From NCBI GenBank assembly GCA_002371615.1, contig DFGA01000006.1, positions 1 to 64,000 on the forward strand: a DNA stretch of 64,000 nucleotides, given 5' to 3'. Source of the DNA: Lachnospiraceae bacterium UBA3762 (GTDB taxonomy: Bacteria; Bacillota; Clostridia; Lachnospirales; Lachnospiraceae). This document shows, piece by piece, positions 45,642-53,873 of the stretch (position 1 is its first letter; the number at the start of each line of letters is the position of its first letter). Position numbers and translations under genes: made by a program. The notes below the pieces were generated by a model that searched no databases, had not been told where the DNA came from, and worked only from the letters and a program-made list of their open reading frames with translations.

Positions 45642-46043
45642 TTACCTTCCTTTACGACCGATATTAAGCATCTGCATCAGTGCCCTGAGCAGCTGATTAT
45701 ACTGTTTCACATGACGTTTAGCCTTACTGTATCTGTAATTATAAACAAAATATGAAATAACCAGATAGATCGCCAGTACAAGGCAATACTTTGACAGTAT
45801 ATCTTTAAAGAATTCCACGATGTCCATTTTGTAGAATTCTTCAAGAAATGTTTCAATGTTATATAAAACATACATAGCCACCGCCAGGGCAAACCCAACG
45901 GTGGCATAGATAGCTGATTTTAGTAATTGAAAACTGATGTAATCCCCTCTGAAATATCCGGATATGGCAATATCCTTCTTGCCCTCACGCTCTTCGTATG
46001 CGGCCATACGGGTCATCAGTCTGATTCTCTCTTCATTTAACAT
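45642..46043 (-). CDS. small two-helix membrane protein
   Basis: 133 residues with a charged N-terminus, two helices (about 36-62 and 85-105) and a basic C-terminal tail. No family recognised. It sits between the yvyF-like gene and the unknown polytopic gene, with four- and five-base gaps, and is probably part of the same membrane module. Confidence 0.65.
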   Translation of the reverse strand: MLNEERIRLMTRMAAYEEREGKKDIAISGYFRGDYISFQLLKSAIYATVGFALAVAMYVLYNIETFLEEFYKMDIVEFFKDILSKYCLVLAIYLVISYFVYNYRYSKAKRHVKQYNQLLRALMQMLNIGRKGR

Positions 46044-46047
46044 AGTA

Positions 46048-46461
46048 TTACTGTTGATTTAAGAATCTCATCTTGTTCTCATGAGTCTGTCTCTTGTCAG
46101 GCTTAGGAGCAGCAACCTCAGGCTTTCTTCCTGCTGCCTGAAGATCATTGATCATTGTAGCCTTACACTTATCGCAAAATCTTCCGGATGTTATAGGTGC
46201 TCCGCAATTCTCACATACAACTCCCGCATCTATTCCCGAAGAAAACTCAAGTCTTTCTTCTCTAACCCACTGACGTACCTGGCTTTCTTCCACATCACAA
46301 TTCTCAACAACATCTCTGATAGTTGAATTACGATTATCAAACAGGTACTTTTTAACTTCCTGAAACTTTTTTTCAAGTTCTTCACGACACTGCGGGCAGA
46401 TCGGCTGGCCTCCTATGTAGTTGAATAATCTCCTGCATCTTCTGCAATTCTTGACATCCAT
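46048..46461 (-). CDS. flagellar-operon protein, YvyF type
   Basis: 137 residues with two zinc-ribbon CXXC pairs at the N-terminus (CRRCRRLFNYIGGQPICPQC) and one later (CENCGAPITSGRFCDKC), separated by a helix-turn-helix-like segment (IRDVVENCDVEESQVRQWV). This matches the TIGR03826/YvyF group found near comF and flgM in flagellated Firmicutes. Probably regulatory; target unknown. Confidence 0.82.
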   Translation of the reverse strand: MDVKNCRRCRRLFNYIGGQPICPQCREELEKKFQEVKKYLFDNRNSTIRDVVENCDVEESQVRQWVREERLEFSSGIDAGVVCENCGAPITSGRFCDKCKATMINDLQAAGRKPEVAAPKPDKRQTHENKMRFLNQQ

Positions 46462-46494
46462 TATTGTTTCCTCCTAAACCTGTAATACCACGCC

Positions 46495-47193
46495 TCAGGT
46501 TCCCCTTCCGATGCATAGCGAAACAAAATAAACATTTTGGATGCCGACCCCTTTTAAGCATCTTGCCATAGCATCAACCGTTGCGCCGGTTGTGTATATA
46601 TCATCTACTATTAAGACTGTTTTATATTTTACATCATTTCTTGTTACATTAAAAGCCTTTTTGAGATTATTTTGACGCGCTTTGGCACTTAATTCTTTCT
46701 GAACCGCTGTGGCGGTATTTCTGACAACAAGGTCGCTGCAAACAGGTATTTTCAGCCTCTTTGAAAGCTCATCTGCAATCAGTTCCGCCTGATTGTACCC
46801 CCTCTTTTTCATCTTACTTTTATGAACCGGAACAGGGATCATTACGTCCGCATTCCAGCTTTTAATTTTGGATCCAAGTCTGTCTTCTATTATCCTTCCG
46901 TATACTTTGGCGAATTCCCTCTTATTGTTATACTTGAATCTGTATATGCTCTTACTTGTAAGTTCGTCATATACAAGTGCAGCCCTTCCTTCGTCATACT
47001 CATGCGTGCACTTTAAACAATCGAGGCAGAATTCCTCATCTTCCTCAACAGGTTTTCCGCATTTCATGCAATAAGAACTGCCGATATATGGCAGTCTCAT
47101 CTCGCAGGCGGGACATATACCGTCTTTTCCTCCGGATACTATTTCGTTGCAGACCGGACATATTGGCGGGAATAAATAATCAATCAGTTTCAA
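46495..47193 (-). CDS. comFC: ComFC-family phosphoribosyltransferase-like competence protein
   Basis: 232 residues with an N-terminal zinc-ribbon (CPVCNEI, CPAC, CMKC, CLDC) and a C-terminal phosphoribosyltransferase domain with the PRPP-binding VLIVDDIYTTGATVDA. The start is TTG at 47193, overlapping the recD2 stop as TTGA with AAAGAG upstream. ComFC aids DNA uptake in transformable bacteria. The family is also retained in non-competent species; no comFA is in the window. Confidence 0.88.
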   Translation of the reverse strand: MKLIDYLFPPICPVCNEIVSGGKDGICPACEMRLPYIGSSYCMKCGKPVEEDEEFCLDCLKCTHEYDEGRAALVYDELTSKSIYRFKYNNKREFAKVYGRIIEDRLGSKIKSWNADVMIPVPVHKSKMKKRGYNQAELIADELSKRLKIPVCSDLVVRNTATAVQKELSAKARQNNLKKAFNVTRNDVKYKTVLIVDDIYTTGATVDAMARCLKGVGIQNVYFVSLCIGRGT

Positions 47194-49403
47194 TACAGCG
47201 CTATCTCTTTAATAACTTCATCCAGACTTGTATATCGTTTCATCTCATCAGCATTTTTTACCATCGAAATAACGGTCTCCTCGCTACCCACAATAGTTAC
47301 ACAGTATTTCGCCCGGGTCACGGCAGTATACAGAAGGTTCCTGTTGAACAACTGCTTCGGACCGCTAAGAAGCGGCAGGACCACAGCCGGATACTCACTT
47401 CCCTGTGATTTATGTATTGTGACCGCATAAGCAAGTTCAAGTTCGTCAAGATTGGCAAAAGGATATCTTACCCTGTGATTTTCCTCGTATATGACTTCCA
47501 TTGTTTCGGAAAGATTATCTATGGATTCCACAATTCCCATATCTCCGTTGAATATACCGGTTCCTTTGTCGGCAACTATTCCGTACTTGCCGGTCACTTC
47601 CCATTCCAATTGATAATTGTTACGGATCTGCATGACCTTATCCCCTTCCCGGAACAGCACACCTCCAAACTGCTTTTCGCATTTTGCGGCTGACCCGGGG
47701 TTAATATACTTTTGCAGCACCGGATTAAGGTTTTCCACCCCGAGAGGACCCTTTCTCATCGGAGTCAGCACCTGTATGTCAAAAGGCTTTGCATTAACAT
47801 ATTTAGGCAGTTTCTCATTTACAAGAACAACTATGTTGTTAAGGATCCTGTCAACCTCGTTACGCCTTAACATGAAAAAATCCCTGCTCTTATTATCAAG
47901 TGCCGGAACTGTTCCGGCGTTTATTTTATGGGCATTTACGATTATGTCACTCGCCTCTGACTGTCGGAATATCCTGTCAAGCCTCACGACCTTAAAGCAC
48001 TCCGATGCTATAATGTCCTTCAGCACGCTCCCCGGCCCGACCGAAGGCAGCTGGTTTGTGTCTCCTACCATTATAAGTCTCGTTCCCGGTACTATGGCAC
48101 TGAGTAATGCCTTAAAAAGCGGCAGATCCACCATAGACATCTCATCGATTATGATAGCATCTACATCAAGGGGATTGTCCTCGTTATATTCATACGAATA
48201 CATTCCCGATCCGATCCCGTCCGGCGACAGTCCCAGAAGCCTCTGGATCGTCGAACTCTCATATCCCGTCGCCTCTGTCATTCTTTTTGCTGCTCTCCCT
48301 GTAGGTGCAGCAAGCACAAAATCATTGCCCGCATGTTTCAGATACTCGATCAAAACATTTATTATTGTCGTCTTCCCTGTCCCGGGACCTCCCGTAATAA
48401 CACATACGCCGCATGATGCCGCAGCTGTGATCGCATCGATCTGTTTATCCTCAAGAGGTATATCAGGATCCTCCAGACGCCTGACAGTATCCCTGATCCT
48501 GTCGGTTGCCGGATCGACAGTTATATCAAGATCCAGAAGCATCCTGGCGCAGGATGCCTCCATATAGTAAAGTGCCGCATGATACACACGAATTTCATCA
48601 TTTTTTTTCTTAATAACTATCTTTTTCTCCATCCCGAGATTATCGGTCTCGGAATCAATGTATTCCCTTTCGGTCTCAAGAAATTCCGCCGCTTTGTCCA
48701 CAAGCTCTTCCTTCGGAACATAGATATTTCCTTCCGATACGGCAAGTGATAATGTATACAGTATTCCGCTTCTTACTCTGTAAACACTTCCACGATCTAT
48801 CCCGGCCTCCCGGGCTATTTCATCGGCGGTACGGAATCCGACTCCTTCTATGTCCTCGGCAAGTCTGTATGGATTCTCTTCCATTATTTTGTAGACTTCA
48901 TTACCATACTTTTTATATATTTTGTTTGCCAGATTATTGGATATTCCGAACTTCTGCAGGAAAACCATGACTTTCCGGACATCCTGCCGCTCAATCACAT
49001 AAGCTCCGATCTCCTGAGCTTTTCTTAGAGATATGCCTTTTATTTTCGAGAGCATCTCGGGCTCCTCTTCCATTACACGGAAAGTGTCACTCCCAAATGC
49101 ATCCACGATCTTCTTTGCAAGAGACGGACCTATACCCTTTACGGCCCCTGATGAGAGATATCGCAAAACATCACTCTCGTCTTCCGCAGCACATATTTCA
49201 TATTGCGAAAAAGAAAACTGTCTCCCATATACCGGGTGGGTAACATATTCGCCCGAAAGCTTTACATTTTCACCTTCGCTTATGGCATGCAAAGCACCGA
49301 CACAGGTTATTTCATCTGTGTCGGTGGTAAGTTCGAATACCGTATATCCGTTATCCTTGTTGGAATAAATGATATGTTCGATGTAGCCGGAAATTATTTC
49401 CAT
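47190..49403 (-). CDS. recD2: RecD2-type helicase
   Basis: ATP-dependent SF1B 5'-3' DNA helicase in repair, RecBC-independent. 737 residues: an N-terminal OB-like domain (YIEHIIYSNKDNGYTVFELT), helix-hairpin-helix pairs around 80-200, Walker A GGPGTGKTTI near 345, DEMSMVD, and C-terminal AYAVTIHKSQGSEYP with motif VI (YTAVTRAK). Full length. The gene lies between flagellar and comFC genes, as is common in clostridial genomes. Confidence 0.95.
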   Translation of the reverse strand: MEIISGYIEHIIYSNKDNGYTVFELTTDTDEITCVGALHAISEGENVKLSGEYVTHPVYGRQFSFSQYEICAAEDESDVLRYLSSGAVKGIGPSLAKKIVDAFGSDTFRVMEEEPEMLSKIKGISLRKAQEIGAYVIERQDVRKVMVFLQKFGISNNLANKIYKKYGNEVYKIMEENPYRLAEDIEGVGFRTADEIAREAGIDRGSVYRVRSGILYTLSLAVSEGNIYVPKEELVDKAAEFLETEREYIDSETDNLGMEKKIVIKKKNDEIRVYHAALYYMEASCARMLLDLDITVDPATDRIRDTVRRLEDPDIPLEDKQIDAITAAASCGVCVITGGPGTGKTTIINVLIEYLKHAGNDFVLAAPTGRAAKRMTEATGYESSTIQRLLGLSPDGIGSGMYSYEYNEDNPLDVDAIIIDEMSMVDLPLFKALLSAIVPGTRLIMVGDTNQLPSVGPGSVLKDIIASECFKVVRLDRIFRQSEASDIIVNAHKINAGTVPALDNKSRDFFMLRRNEVDRILNNIVVLVNEKLPKYVNAKPFDIQVLTPMRKGPLGVENLNPVLQKYINPGSAAKCEKQFGGVLFREGDKVMQIRNNYQLEWEVTGKYGIVADKGTGIFNGDMGIVESIDNLSETMEVIYEENHRVRYPFANLDELELAYAVTIHKSQGSEYPAVVLPLLSGPKQLFNRNLLYTAVTRAKYCVTIVGSEETVISMVKNADEMKRYTSLDEVIKEIALY

Positions 49404-49409
49404 TAAATC

Positions 49410-49751
49410 CTACAGCGAATAGTTCCTCTTCATCTGCTCATATAACTGCTGGGCAAGAGTATTGCTTCCGCCCCCGCTCTGATTAACAATATCCTTACTG
49501 TACTCGGAGATAAGATTCTCCTTGTAATAGTCGATCAGAGTGTGGTTGGCATCTGAATCATCGGAGGGCACCATCGCTTTCTCCATATTTTTAAAGACCT
49601 GTTCGTAGAAATACGCTTCAAACTGTTTACAGGCATCAAGCAGTTCGTCGTCACTTGCCTCTTTGCCCGTTCCCTTGAGCGTTCTTTCAAGATTACTTGA
49701 TTTTGAAGCCGTCGATGTTAAATAATCGCTATACAGACTACCAATATCCAT
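49410..49751 (-). CDS. FlgJ-type rod-binding protein
   Basis: 113 residues corresponding to the FlgJ N-terminal rod-binding domain (DACKQFEAYFYEQVFKNMEK, DYYKENLISEYSKDI). The peptidoglycan-hydrolase half of proteobacterial FlgJ is absent, as is usual in Firmicutes. Five bases after flhP, so it acts in assembly of the flagellar rod. Confidence 0.85.
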   Translation of the reverse strand: MDIGSLYSDYLTSTASKSSNLERTLKGTGKEASDDELLDACKQFEAYFYEQVFKNMEKAMVPSDDSDANHTLIDYYKENLISEYSKDIVNQSGGGSNTLAQQLYEQMKRNYSL

Positions 49752-49756
49752 ACCTG

Positions 49757-50575
49757 TTACCTCTTAAGATCGTTTGCAACCTGAAGCATGGAATCCGAAG
49801 TGGTGATAACTTTGGAATTCAGCTCGTAAGCACGTTGTGCGATGATAAGATTTACCATTTCATCCGCAACCTGAACGTTTGATGATTCCAGATAGCCCTG
49901 TCTGATCTCAGACTTTGTAAGCGCTGCGTTTGTTGCTTCATTAAGAGCAGCTCCCGATGCTTCAGTCGGAAGATACATCGTCCCGCCTGTCTTGAAAAGA
50001 CCGCTTGCATTCTGGAACTGGAACATCCCTATCTGCATTCCGGCGATAGGCTGCTGGTTATTGTTTGCATCAGGGTATGTAAGCTGGCCGTTTGCATCAA
50101 CCTGAACCTTGCTCGAAATATAGTCAGCCGGTATCGTAATCGGCTGTCCTGTTGTATTAAGTACGGGATAGCCGTCTGATGATGTCAGCCACATCTGGTT
50201 GTTGGGTCCGAGAGCGAAGTGAAAATCACCGTTACGCGTATAGACTGTCTGTCCGTTGTTATTAAGGGCAAAGAATCCCTCTCCGCTTATGGCAAAGCTC
50301 GTCGAGCTCTCCGATGCCTGAAATGCTCCCTGGGTAAACTCCGAAGTTATGGCTGCATTCCTGACTCCGAGACCGACCTGTGCACCTACAGGCTTTTGTA
50401 TTCCGTTAGCCGTAGTTGTCCGGGTCTGAATCTCCTGATACAGAAGTGATTTGAACTCGTTTTGTTCTGTTTTATATCCGACTGTATTAACATTAGCCAG
50501 ATTGTTGGCTATGGTATCTACATTAGTCTGCTGGGCGATCATTCCCGATGCACCGCTCCAAAGTGCTCTTACCAT
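49757..50575 (-). CDS. flhP: flagellar rod/hook-basal-body protein FlhP (FlgG family)
   Basis: 272 residues. N-terminal RALWSGASGMIAQQTNVDTI and ANNLANVNTVGYK rod-protein motif, central FAISGEGFFAL, C-terminal NLIIAQRAYELNSKVITTSD. Forms part of the distal rod. Order mbl-flhO-flhP as in Bacillus subtilis supports the name. Confidence 0.92.
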   Translation of the reverse strand: MVRALWSGASGMIAQQTNVDTIANNLANVNTVGYKTEQNEFKSLLYQEIQTRTTTANGIQKPVGAQVGLGVRNAAITSEFTQGAFQASESSTSFAISGEGFFALNNNGQTVYTRNGDFHFALGPNNQMWLTSSDGYPVLNTTGQPITIPADYISSKVQVDANGQLTYPDANNNQQPIAGMQIGMFQFQNASGLFKTGGTMYLPTEASGAALNEATNAALTKSEIRQGYLESSNVQVADEMVNLIIAQRAYELNSKVITTSDSMLQVANDLKR

Positions 50576-50590
50576 AAATTACCCTCCTTA

Positions 50591-51364
50591 TTAAACTTTC
50601 CCAAGCTGGTTGACTGCGACATCAAGCGTTTCATTGTGCGCCTGTATCATTTTCTGGTTGGTCTCATATGCTCTCTGGTAATTGATCAGATTGACCATTT
50701 CCTTAACCGTCTGGACATTGGATGCCTCAAGCATTCCGTTGTATACCGTAGCGGTGGATTCAATAGGTGTTGCACCCTCTACCAGATCATAATAATTCTC
50801 TCCGTACTTCTTCAGATAATTGTAATCTTCGAAATCCTGAATCTGGATCGTTGCAACCGCATTACCGTTTTGATATATCGTTCCGTCCAGACCCATTGTC
50901 GGTTTTACGATCGGGTCGAGAATTATATGCTGTCCGTTTGTGTCTAGAACATAGTCACCGTTCTTGTTAACAAGTTCCCCTTTGGTGTTAACGATAAAAT
51001 CACCGGCTCTTGTGTATTTTGTGGACACCTCTCCGTCTTTGCTTGTAAACTCTATAGCAAAAAACCCTTTTCCGGAGATAGCCATATCGTAGTCATTTCC
51101 CGTTGTGACAAAGGAACCTTCAGAATAGTCCGTATACGTCTCACCGATCTTGACACCAAGGTTCATGGCTCCCAGTCTTCTCGCTGCAAACGGCTCCGAC
51201 GTATCTTTGATCTTGTAAGCCAATACATCGTAAAAAGCTTCCGACGTAGATCCTTCGGCCTTGAACCCCGTTGTCGATGAATTAGCCAGATTGTTGGCAA
51301 GAACATCGACCCTTCGCTGTTCATTGATCATTCCCGTTGCTGATGTGTACAGTCCCTTTACCAT
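50591..51364 (-). CDS. flhO: flagellar rod/hook-basal-body protein FlhO (FlgF family)
   Basis: 257 residues. N-terminal GLYTSATGMINEQRRVDVLA and NNLANSSTTGFK, mid-domain MAISGKGFFAIEF, C-terminal VNLINYQRAYETNQKMIQAH. Proximal rod component; the 15-base gap before flhP holds AGGAGG. Confidence 0.92.
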   Translation of the reverse strand: MVKGLYTSATGMINEQRRVDVLANNLANSSTTGFKAEGSTSEAFYDVLAYKIKDTSEPFAARRLGAMNLGVKIGETYTDYSEGSFVTTGNDYDMAISGKGFFAIEFTSKDGEVSTKYTRAGDFIVNTKGELVNKNGDYVLDTNGQHIILDPIVKPTMGLDGTIYQNGNAVATIQIQDFEDYNYLKKYGENYYDLVEGATPIESTATVYNGMLEASNVQTVKEMVNLINYQRAYETNQKMIQAHNETLDVAVNQLGKV

Positions 51365-51387
51365 AAATACTCCCCTTGTGATTTAAG

Positions 51388-52386
51388 TTAATTAAAACTG
51401 TCGGTATAACCTGCAAGAAACTCAACGTATTTTCCTGTTCCTATTGCAACCGCCGTCATCGGATCTTCAGCTGTCATCGTATTGATACCGGTCTTGTATG
51501 CTATCAGATCCTCAAGGCCCCGAAGGAGACTGCCTCCTCCTGTCAGGACTATGCCTCTTGCGGCAATATCGGCTGCAAGCTCCGGCGGAGTCTTCTCGAG
51601 TACCGAATGGATCGCCTCTACTACCTGACCTGTTGTATCTCTTAATGCTTCCTCGGTCTCTTCCGATGAAACCTTTACCGTTCTCGGAAGACCGGTTACA
51701 AGGTTACGTCCCGTAACTTCAAGGTATTCTATTTCAGGACGCTTAAACGCCGTTCCTATCTTGATCTTGATCTCTTCGGCAGTATTGTCTCCGATCAGAA
51801 GGTTGTGTTTCTTCCTCATGTATCTGACAATAGCTTCGTCAAAATCATCCCCTGCAACCTTTATCGATGTTGAAACGACCGCACCGCCAAGTGAAATTAC
51901 GGCTATATCGGTAGTTCCGCCGCCTATATCGACTATCATGTTACCGCAGGGTCTGCCTATATCTATTCCGGCACCTATCGCCGCCGCTATAGGCTCTTCT
52001 ATGATCTCAACATATCTGGCACCTGCCTGATATGTGGCATCTTCAACCGCCTTCTTCTCAACTTCGGTAACTCCGGAAGGCACGCACACACTGATACGGG
52101 GCTTACGGAAGTTCTTCCTGCCTACCGCCTTCTGTATGAAGTATTTGAGCATCTTCTCCGTCGTCGTATAGTCTGAAATGACTCCCTGTCGAAGCGGTCT
52201 TATGGCAACTATATTGCCCGGCGTACGCCCAAGCATCATTCTTGCTTCTTCCCCTATAGCTCTTATCGTATTGGTATCCGTATCAAGCGCTATTACCGAA
52301 GGCTCTTTGAGTACAACACCCCGACCTCTGACGTACACAAGAACACTTGCTGTTCCAAGGTCGATTCCTATATCCGAATAAAGCAT
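51388..52386 (-). CDS. mbl: rod-shape MreB/Mbl-type actin
   Basis: 332 residues; GIDLGTASVLVYVRGRGVVL (phosphate 1), MLGRTPGNIVAIRPLRQGVI, IVDIGGGTTDIAVISLGG (phosphate 2) and VLTGGGSLLRGLEDLIA (adenosine). Forms membrane-bound filaments directing lateral wall synthesis. Called Mbl because the gene lies directly before flhO-flhP as in B. subtilis; MreB cannot be excluded. First gene of the operon from the promoter at 52430-52458; AAGGGG precedes the ATG. Confidence 0.92.
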   Translation of the reverse strand: MLYSDIGIDLGTASVLVYVRGRGVVLKEPSVIALDTDTNTIRAIGEEARMMLGRTPGNIVAIRPLRQGVISDYTTTEKMLKYFIQKAVGRKNFRKPRISVCVPSGVTEVEKKAVEDATYQAGARYVEIIEEPIAAAIGAGIDIGRPCGNMIVDIGGGTTDIAVISLGGAVVSTSIKVAGDDFDEAIVRYMRKKHNLLIGDNTAEEIKIKIGTAFKRPEIEYLEVTGRNLVTGLPRTVKVSSEETEEALRDTTGQVVEAIHSVLEKTPPELAADIAARGIVLTGGGSLLRGLEDLIAYKTGINTMTAEDPMTAVAIGTGKYVEFLAGYTDSFN

Positions 52387-52429
52387 TTTAATCCCCTTTC
52401 AACGCATAATAATGCCTATTATCCGAATA

Positions 52430-52458
52430 AGTATAACTCAAACCGGGATGATTTTCAA
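52430..52458 (-). promoter_or_regulatory. near-consensus promoter of the mbl-flagellar-cdaA operon
   Basis: Minus strand TTGAAA (52458-52453), 17 bases, TATACT (52435-52430). Start of transcription near 52423, 37 bases before the mbl ATG. A vegetative sigma-A type promoter, so the flhO-flhP genes here need not depend on the flagellar sigma factor. Confidence 0.82.
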
Positions 52459-52483
52459 TTCCCAAAGTACTATGTCCGTAAAC

Positions 52484-52529
52484 AAAAAAGCAGCATAAAA
52501 CAGGATCGGTTCCATCCGTTTTAAGCTGC
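52484..52529 (-). terminator. terminator after the TM2 gene
   Basis: Stem GCAGC/GCTGC continuing through TAAAAC/GTTTTA and GGAT/ATCC with one mismatch and one bulge, 7-base loop, followed on the minus strand by six T (52489-52484). It separates the TM2 gene from the mbl promoter in the 200-base gap, which holds nothing else. Confidence 0.82.
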
Positions 52530-52586
52530 ATCCTTGCACGTCTATTCTATATATCGGACAATTGACGCAAAACTTTAGTATTATAT

Positions 52587-52835
52587 TTAAAACCACCCTT
52601 TGTATCCGTCTACATAGGTGTACTGGAACTCCTCATCGGTCTTGGTCAGGTAGAGTATCCCCTCGATAAATCCTATGATTCCCATGACCGTAGCACCTAC
52701 ACCGCATGTAAGCAGTGAGACGAGCAGCATTATGACGCCCTCTTTTGTGTAGTTAAGATAAAATTTGTGGATTCCAAGGCTTCCGAGAAATATACCCAAT
52801 AAGCCTGCTGCTGTTTTATCTTTACGTGATTCCAT
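52587..52835 (-). CDS. TM2-domain membrane protein
   Basis: 82 residues with two helices: LLGIFLGSLGIHKFYLNYTK is the TM2 signature, then MLLVSLLTCGVGATVMGIIG. GGAGG precedes the ATG. Small membrane protein of unknown role, with its own promoter and terminator. Confidence 0.85.
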   Translation of the reverse strand: MESRKDKTAAGLLGIFLGSLGIHKFYLNYTKEGVIMLLVSLLTCGVGATVMGIIGFIEGILYLTKTDEEFQYTYVDGYKGWF

Positions 52836-52868
52836 GATCTTACCTCCGTGATCTCAATTTTAAATCCG

Positions 52869-52896
52869 AGTATAATATATCATATTACTGTGAAAA
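52869..52896 (-). promoter_or_regulatory. promoter of the TM2 gene
   Basis: Minus strand TTTTCA (52896-52891), 16 bases, TATACT (52874-52869) in a very AT-rich 114-base gap. Confidence 0.6.
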
Positions 52897-52949
52897 ATAA
52901 TAATTAATGTTTCATTAAAATCTGCTTAATCCCTTCACCTTGGAGAAAA

Positions 52950-53774
52950 TCATCTGCACAGTTCCCAGAATGCTACGGCTGATGCCGCTGCAACATTAAG
53001 TGAATCCACACCATTTTGCATTGGGATATTCACGATCATATCGCTCTTTTCAAGAGTCTCCTTGCTGATTCCGGCTCCTTCCGCACCGAAGATCACCGCC
53101 GTTTTCTCATATGTTCGAAGAGCGGGATCATTAAGCGATACGGAATCCTCTCCGGTCTCCATAGAGATAACGGTAAAACCGTTTTCGTGCAGAATATCAG
53201 CAGTACAGGATTCTTTCGGCAAATATGTCCATGGCACCATAAATACCGTCCCCATCGAAACCCTTGCAGCCCTTCGATAAAACGGGTCACTGCTACCGCT
53301 TGTAAGCAGTACCGCCTCCATTCCGAGAGCCGCCGCCGACCGAAATATCGCCCCCACATTTGTAGGATTAACGATATCCTCAAGTACAACTATTTTGCTG
53401 CAATCTTCCAGTATGCTGTTTGCATCCGGAAGATCCGGTCTTTCGAATACTGCAAGGAGTCCTCTTGTAAGATTAAATCCGGTTATTTTATTGATTATAG
53501 AAAGCTCCGCTTCTAATACCGGCACACTTTTATCCGTTTTTTCAATCACAGCCTGCACTGTCCCGTTTTGCAGTGCTCCCGTCTCGGCAAAAAAAGACAA
53601 AGGTTTTGCCCCATATGCGATCGCTCTGTCTATCACTTTCGGAGTCTCCGCAATGAATATACCACTGTCAGGCTCATTATAGTGCAGGAGTTGGGGCTCG
53701 TTATATGTGGTATAAAGCGATACCCTCTCATCCTCAAGATCCTCTATATGAAATATCCGGTTGTTATAAATCAT
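52950..53774 (-). CDS. SpoU/TrmH-family RNA 2'-O-methyltransferase
   Basis: 274 residues from ATG 53774, which has AAGGAAGG upstream; the frame from 53810 adds residues lying over the promoter. An N-terminal L30e-like substrate-binding domain leads into the knotted SPOUT domain with motif 1 NPTNVGAIFRSAAALG, motif 2 FGAEGAGIS and motif 3 DSLNVAAASAV. Methylates rRNA or tRNA; target not known. No terminator seen after it. Confidence 0.9.
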   Translation of the reverse strand: MIYNNRIFHIEDLEDERVSLYTTYNEPQLLHYNEPDSGIFIAETPKVIDRAIAYGAKPLSFFAETGALQNGTVQAVIEKTDKSVPVLEAELSIINKITGFNLTRGLLAVFERPDLPDANSILEDCSKIVVLEDIVNPTNVGAIFRSAAALGMEAVLLTSGSSDPFYRRAARVSMGTVFMVPWTYLPKESCTADILHENGFTVISMETGEDSVSLNDPALRTYEKTAVIFGAEGAGISKETLEKSDMIVNIPMQNGVDSLNVAAASAVAFWELCR

Positions 53775-53787
53775 TGTCCTTCCTTCA

Positions 53788-53818
53788 TATATACCAAACA
53801 GCAATATCACAGTAGCAA
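53788..53818 (-). promoter_or_regulatory. possible promoter of the SpoU methyltransferase gene
   Basis: Minus strand TGGTATATA forms an extended -10 (TATATA at 53793-53788), with a poor -35 TTGCTA 19 bases away that abuts the preceding terminator stem. Weak call. Confidence 0.3.
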
Positions 53819-53843
53819 AAACCGGCCAAAATGACCGGTTTTT
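53817..53843 (-). terminator. terminator after the alcohol dehydrogenase gene
   Basis: 9-base-pair stem AAAAACCGG / CCGGTTTTT with a 9-base loop; T-tract inside the stem on both strands, so it may act in both directions. Thirty-one bases after the alcohol dehydrogenase stop. Confidence 0.72.
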
Positions 53844-53873
53844 GTGATTTACTGTTCGATATTTCCGTTATGA

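Noticed and set aside
47617..48567. 316-residue plus-strand open frame
   Set aside because: Antisense shadow of recD2, Ser/Leu-rich, no start signals and no recognisable motif.
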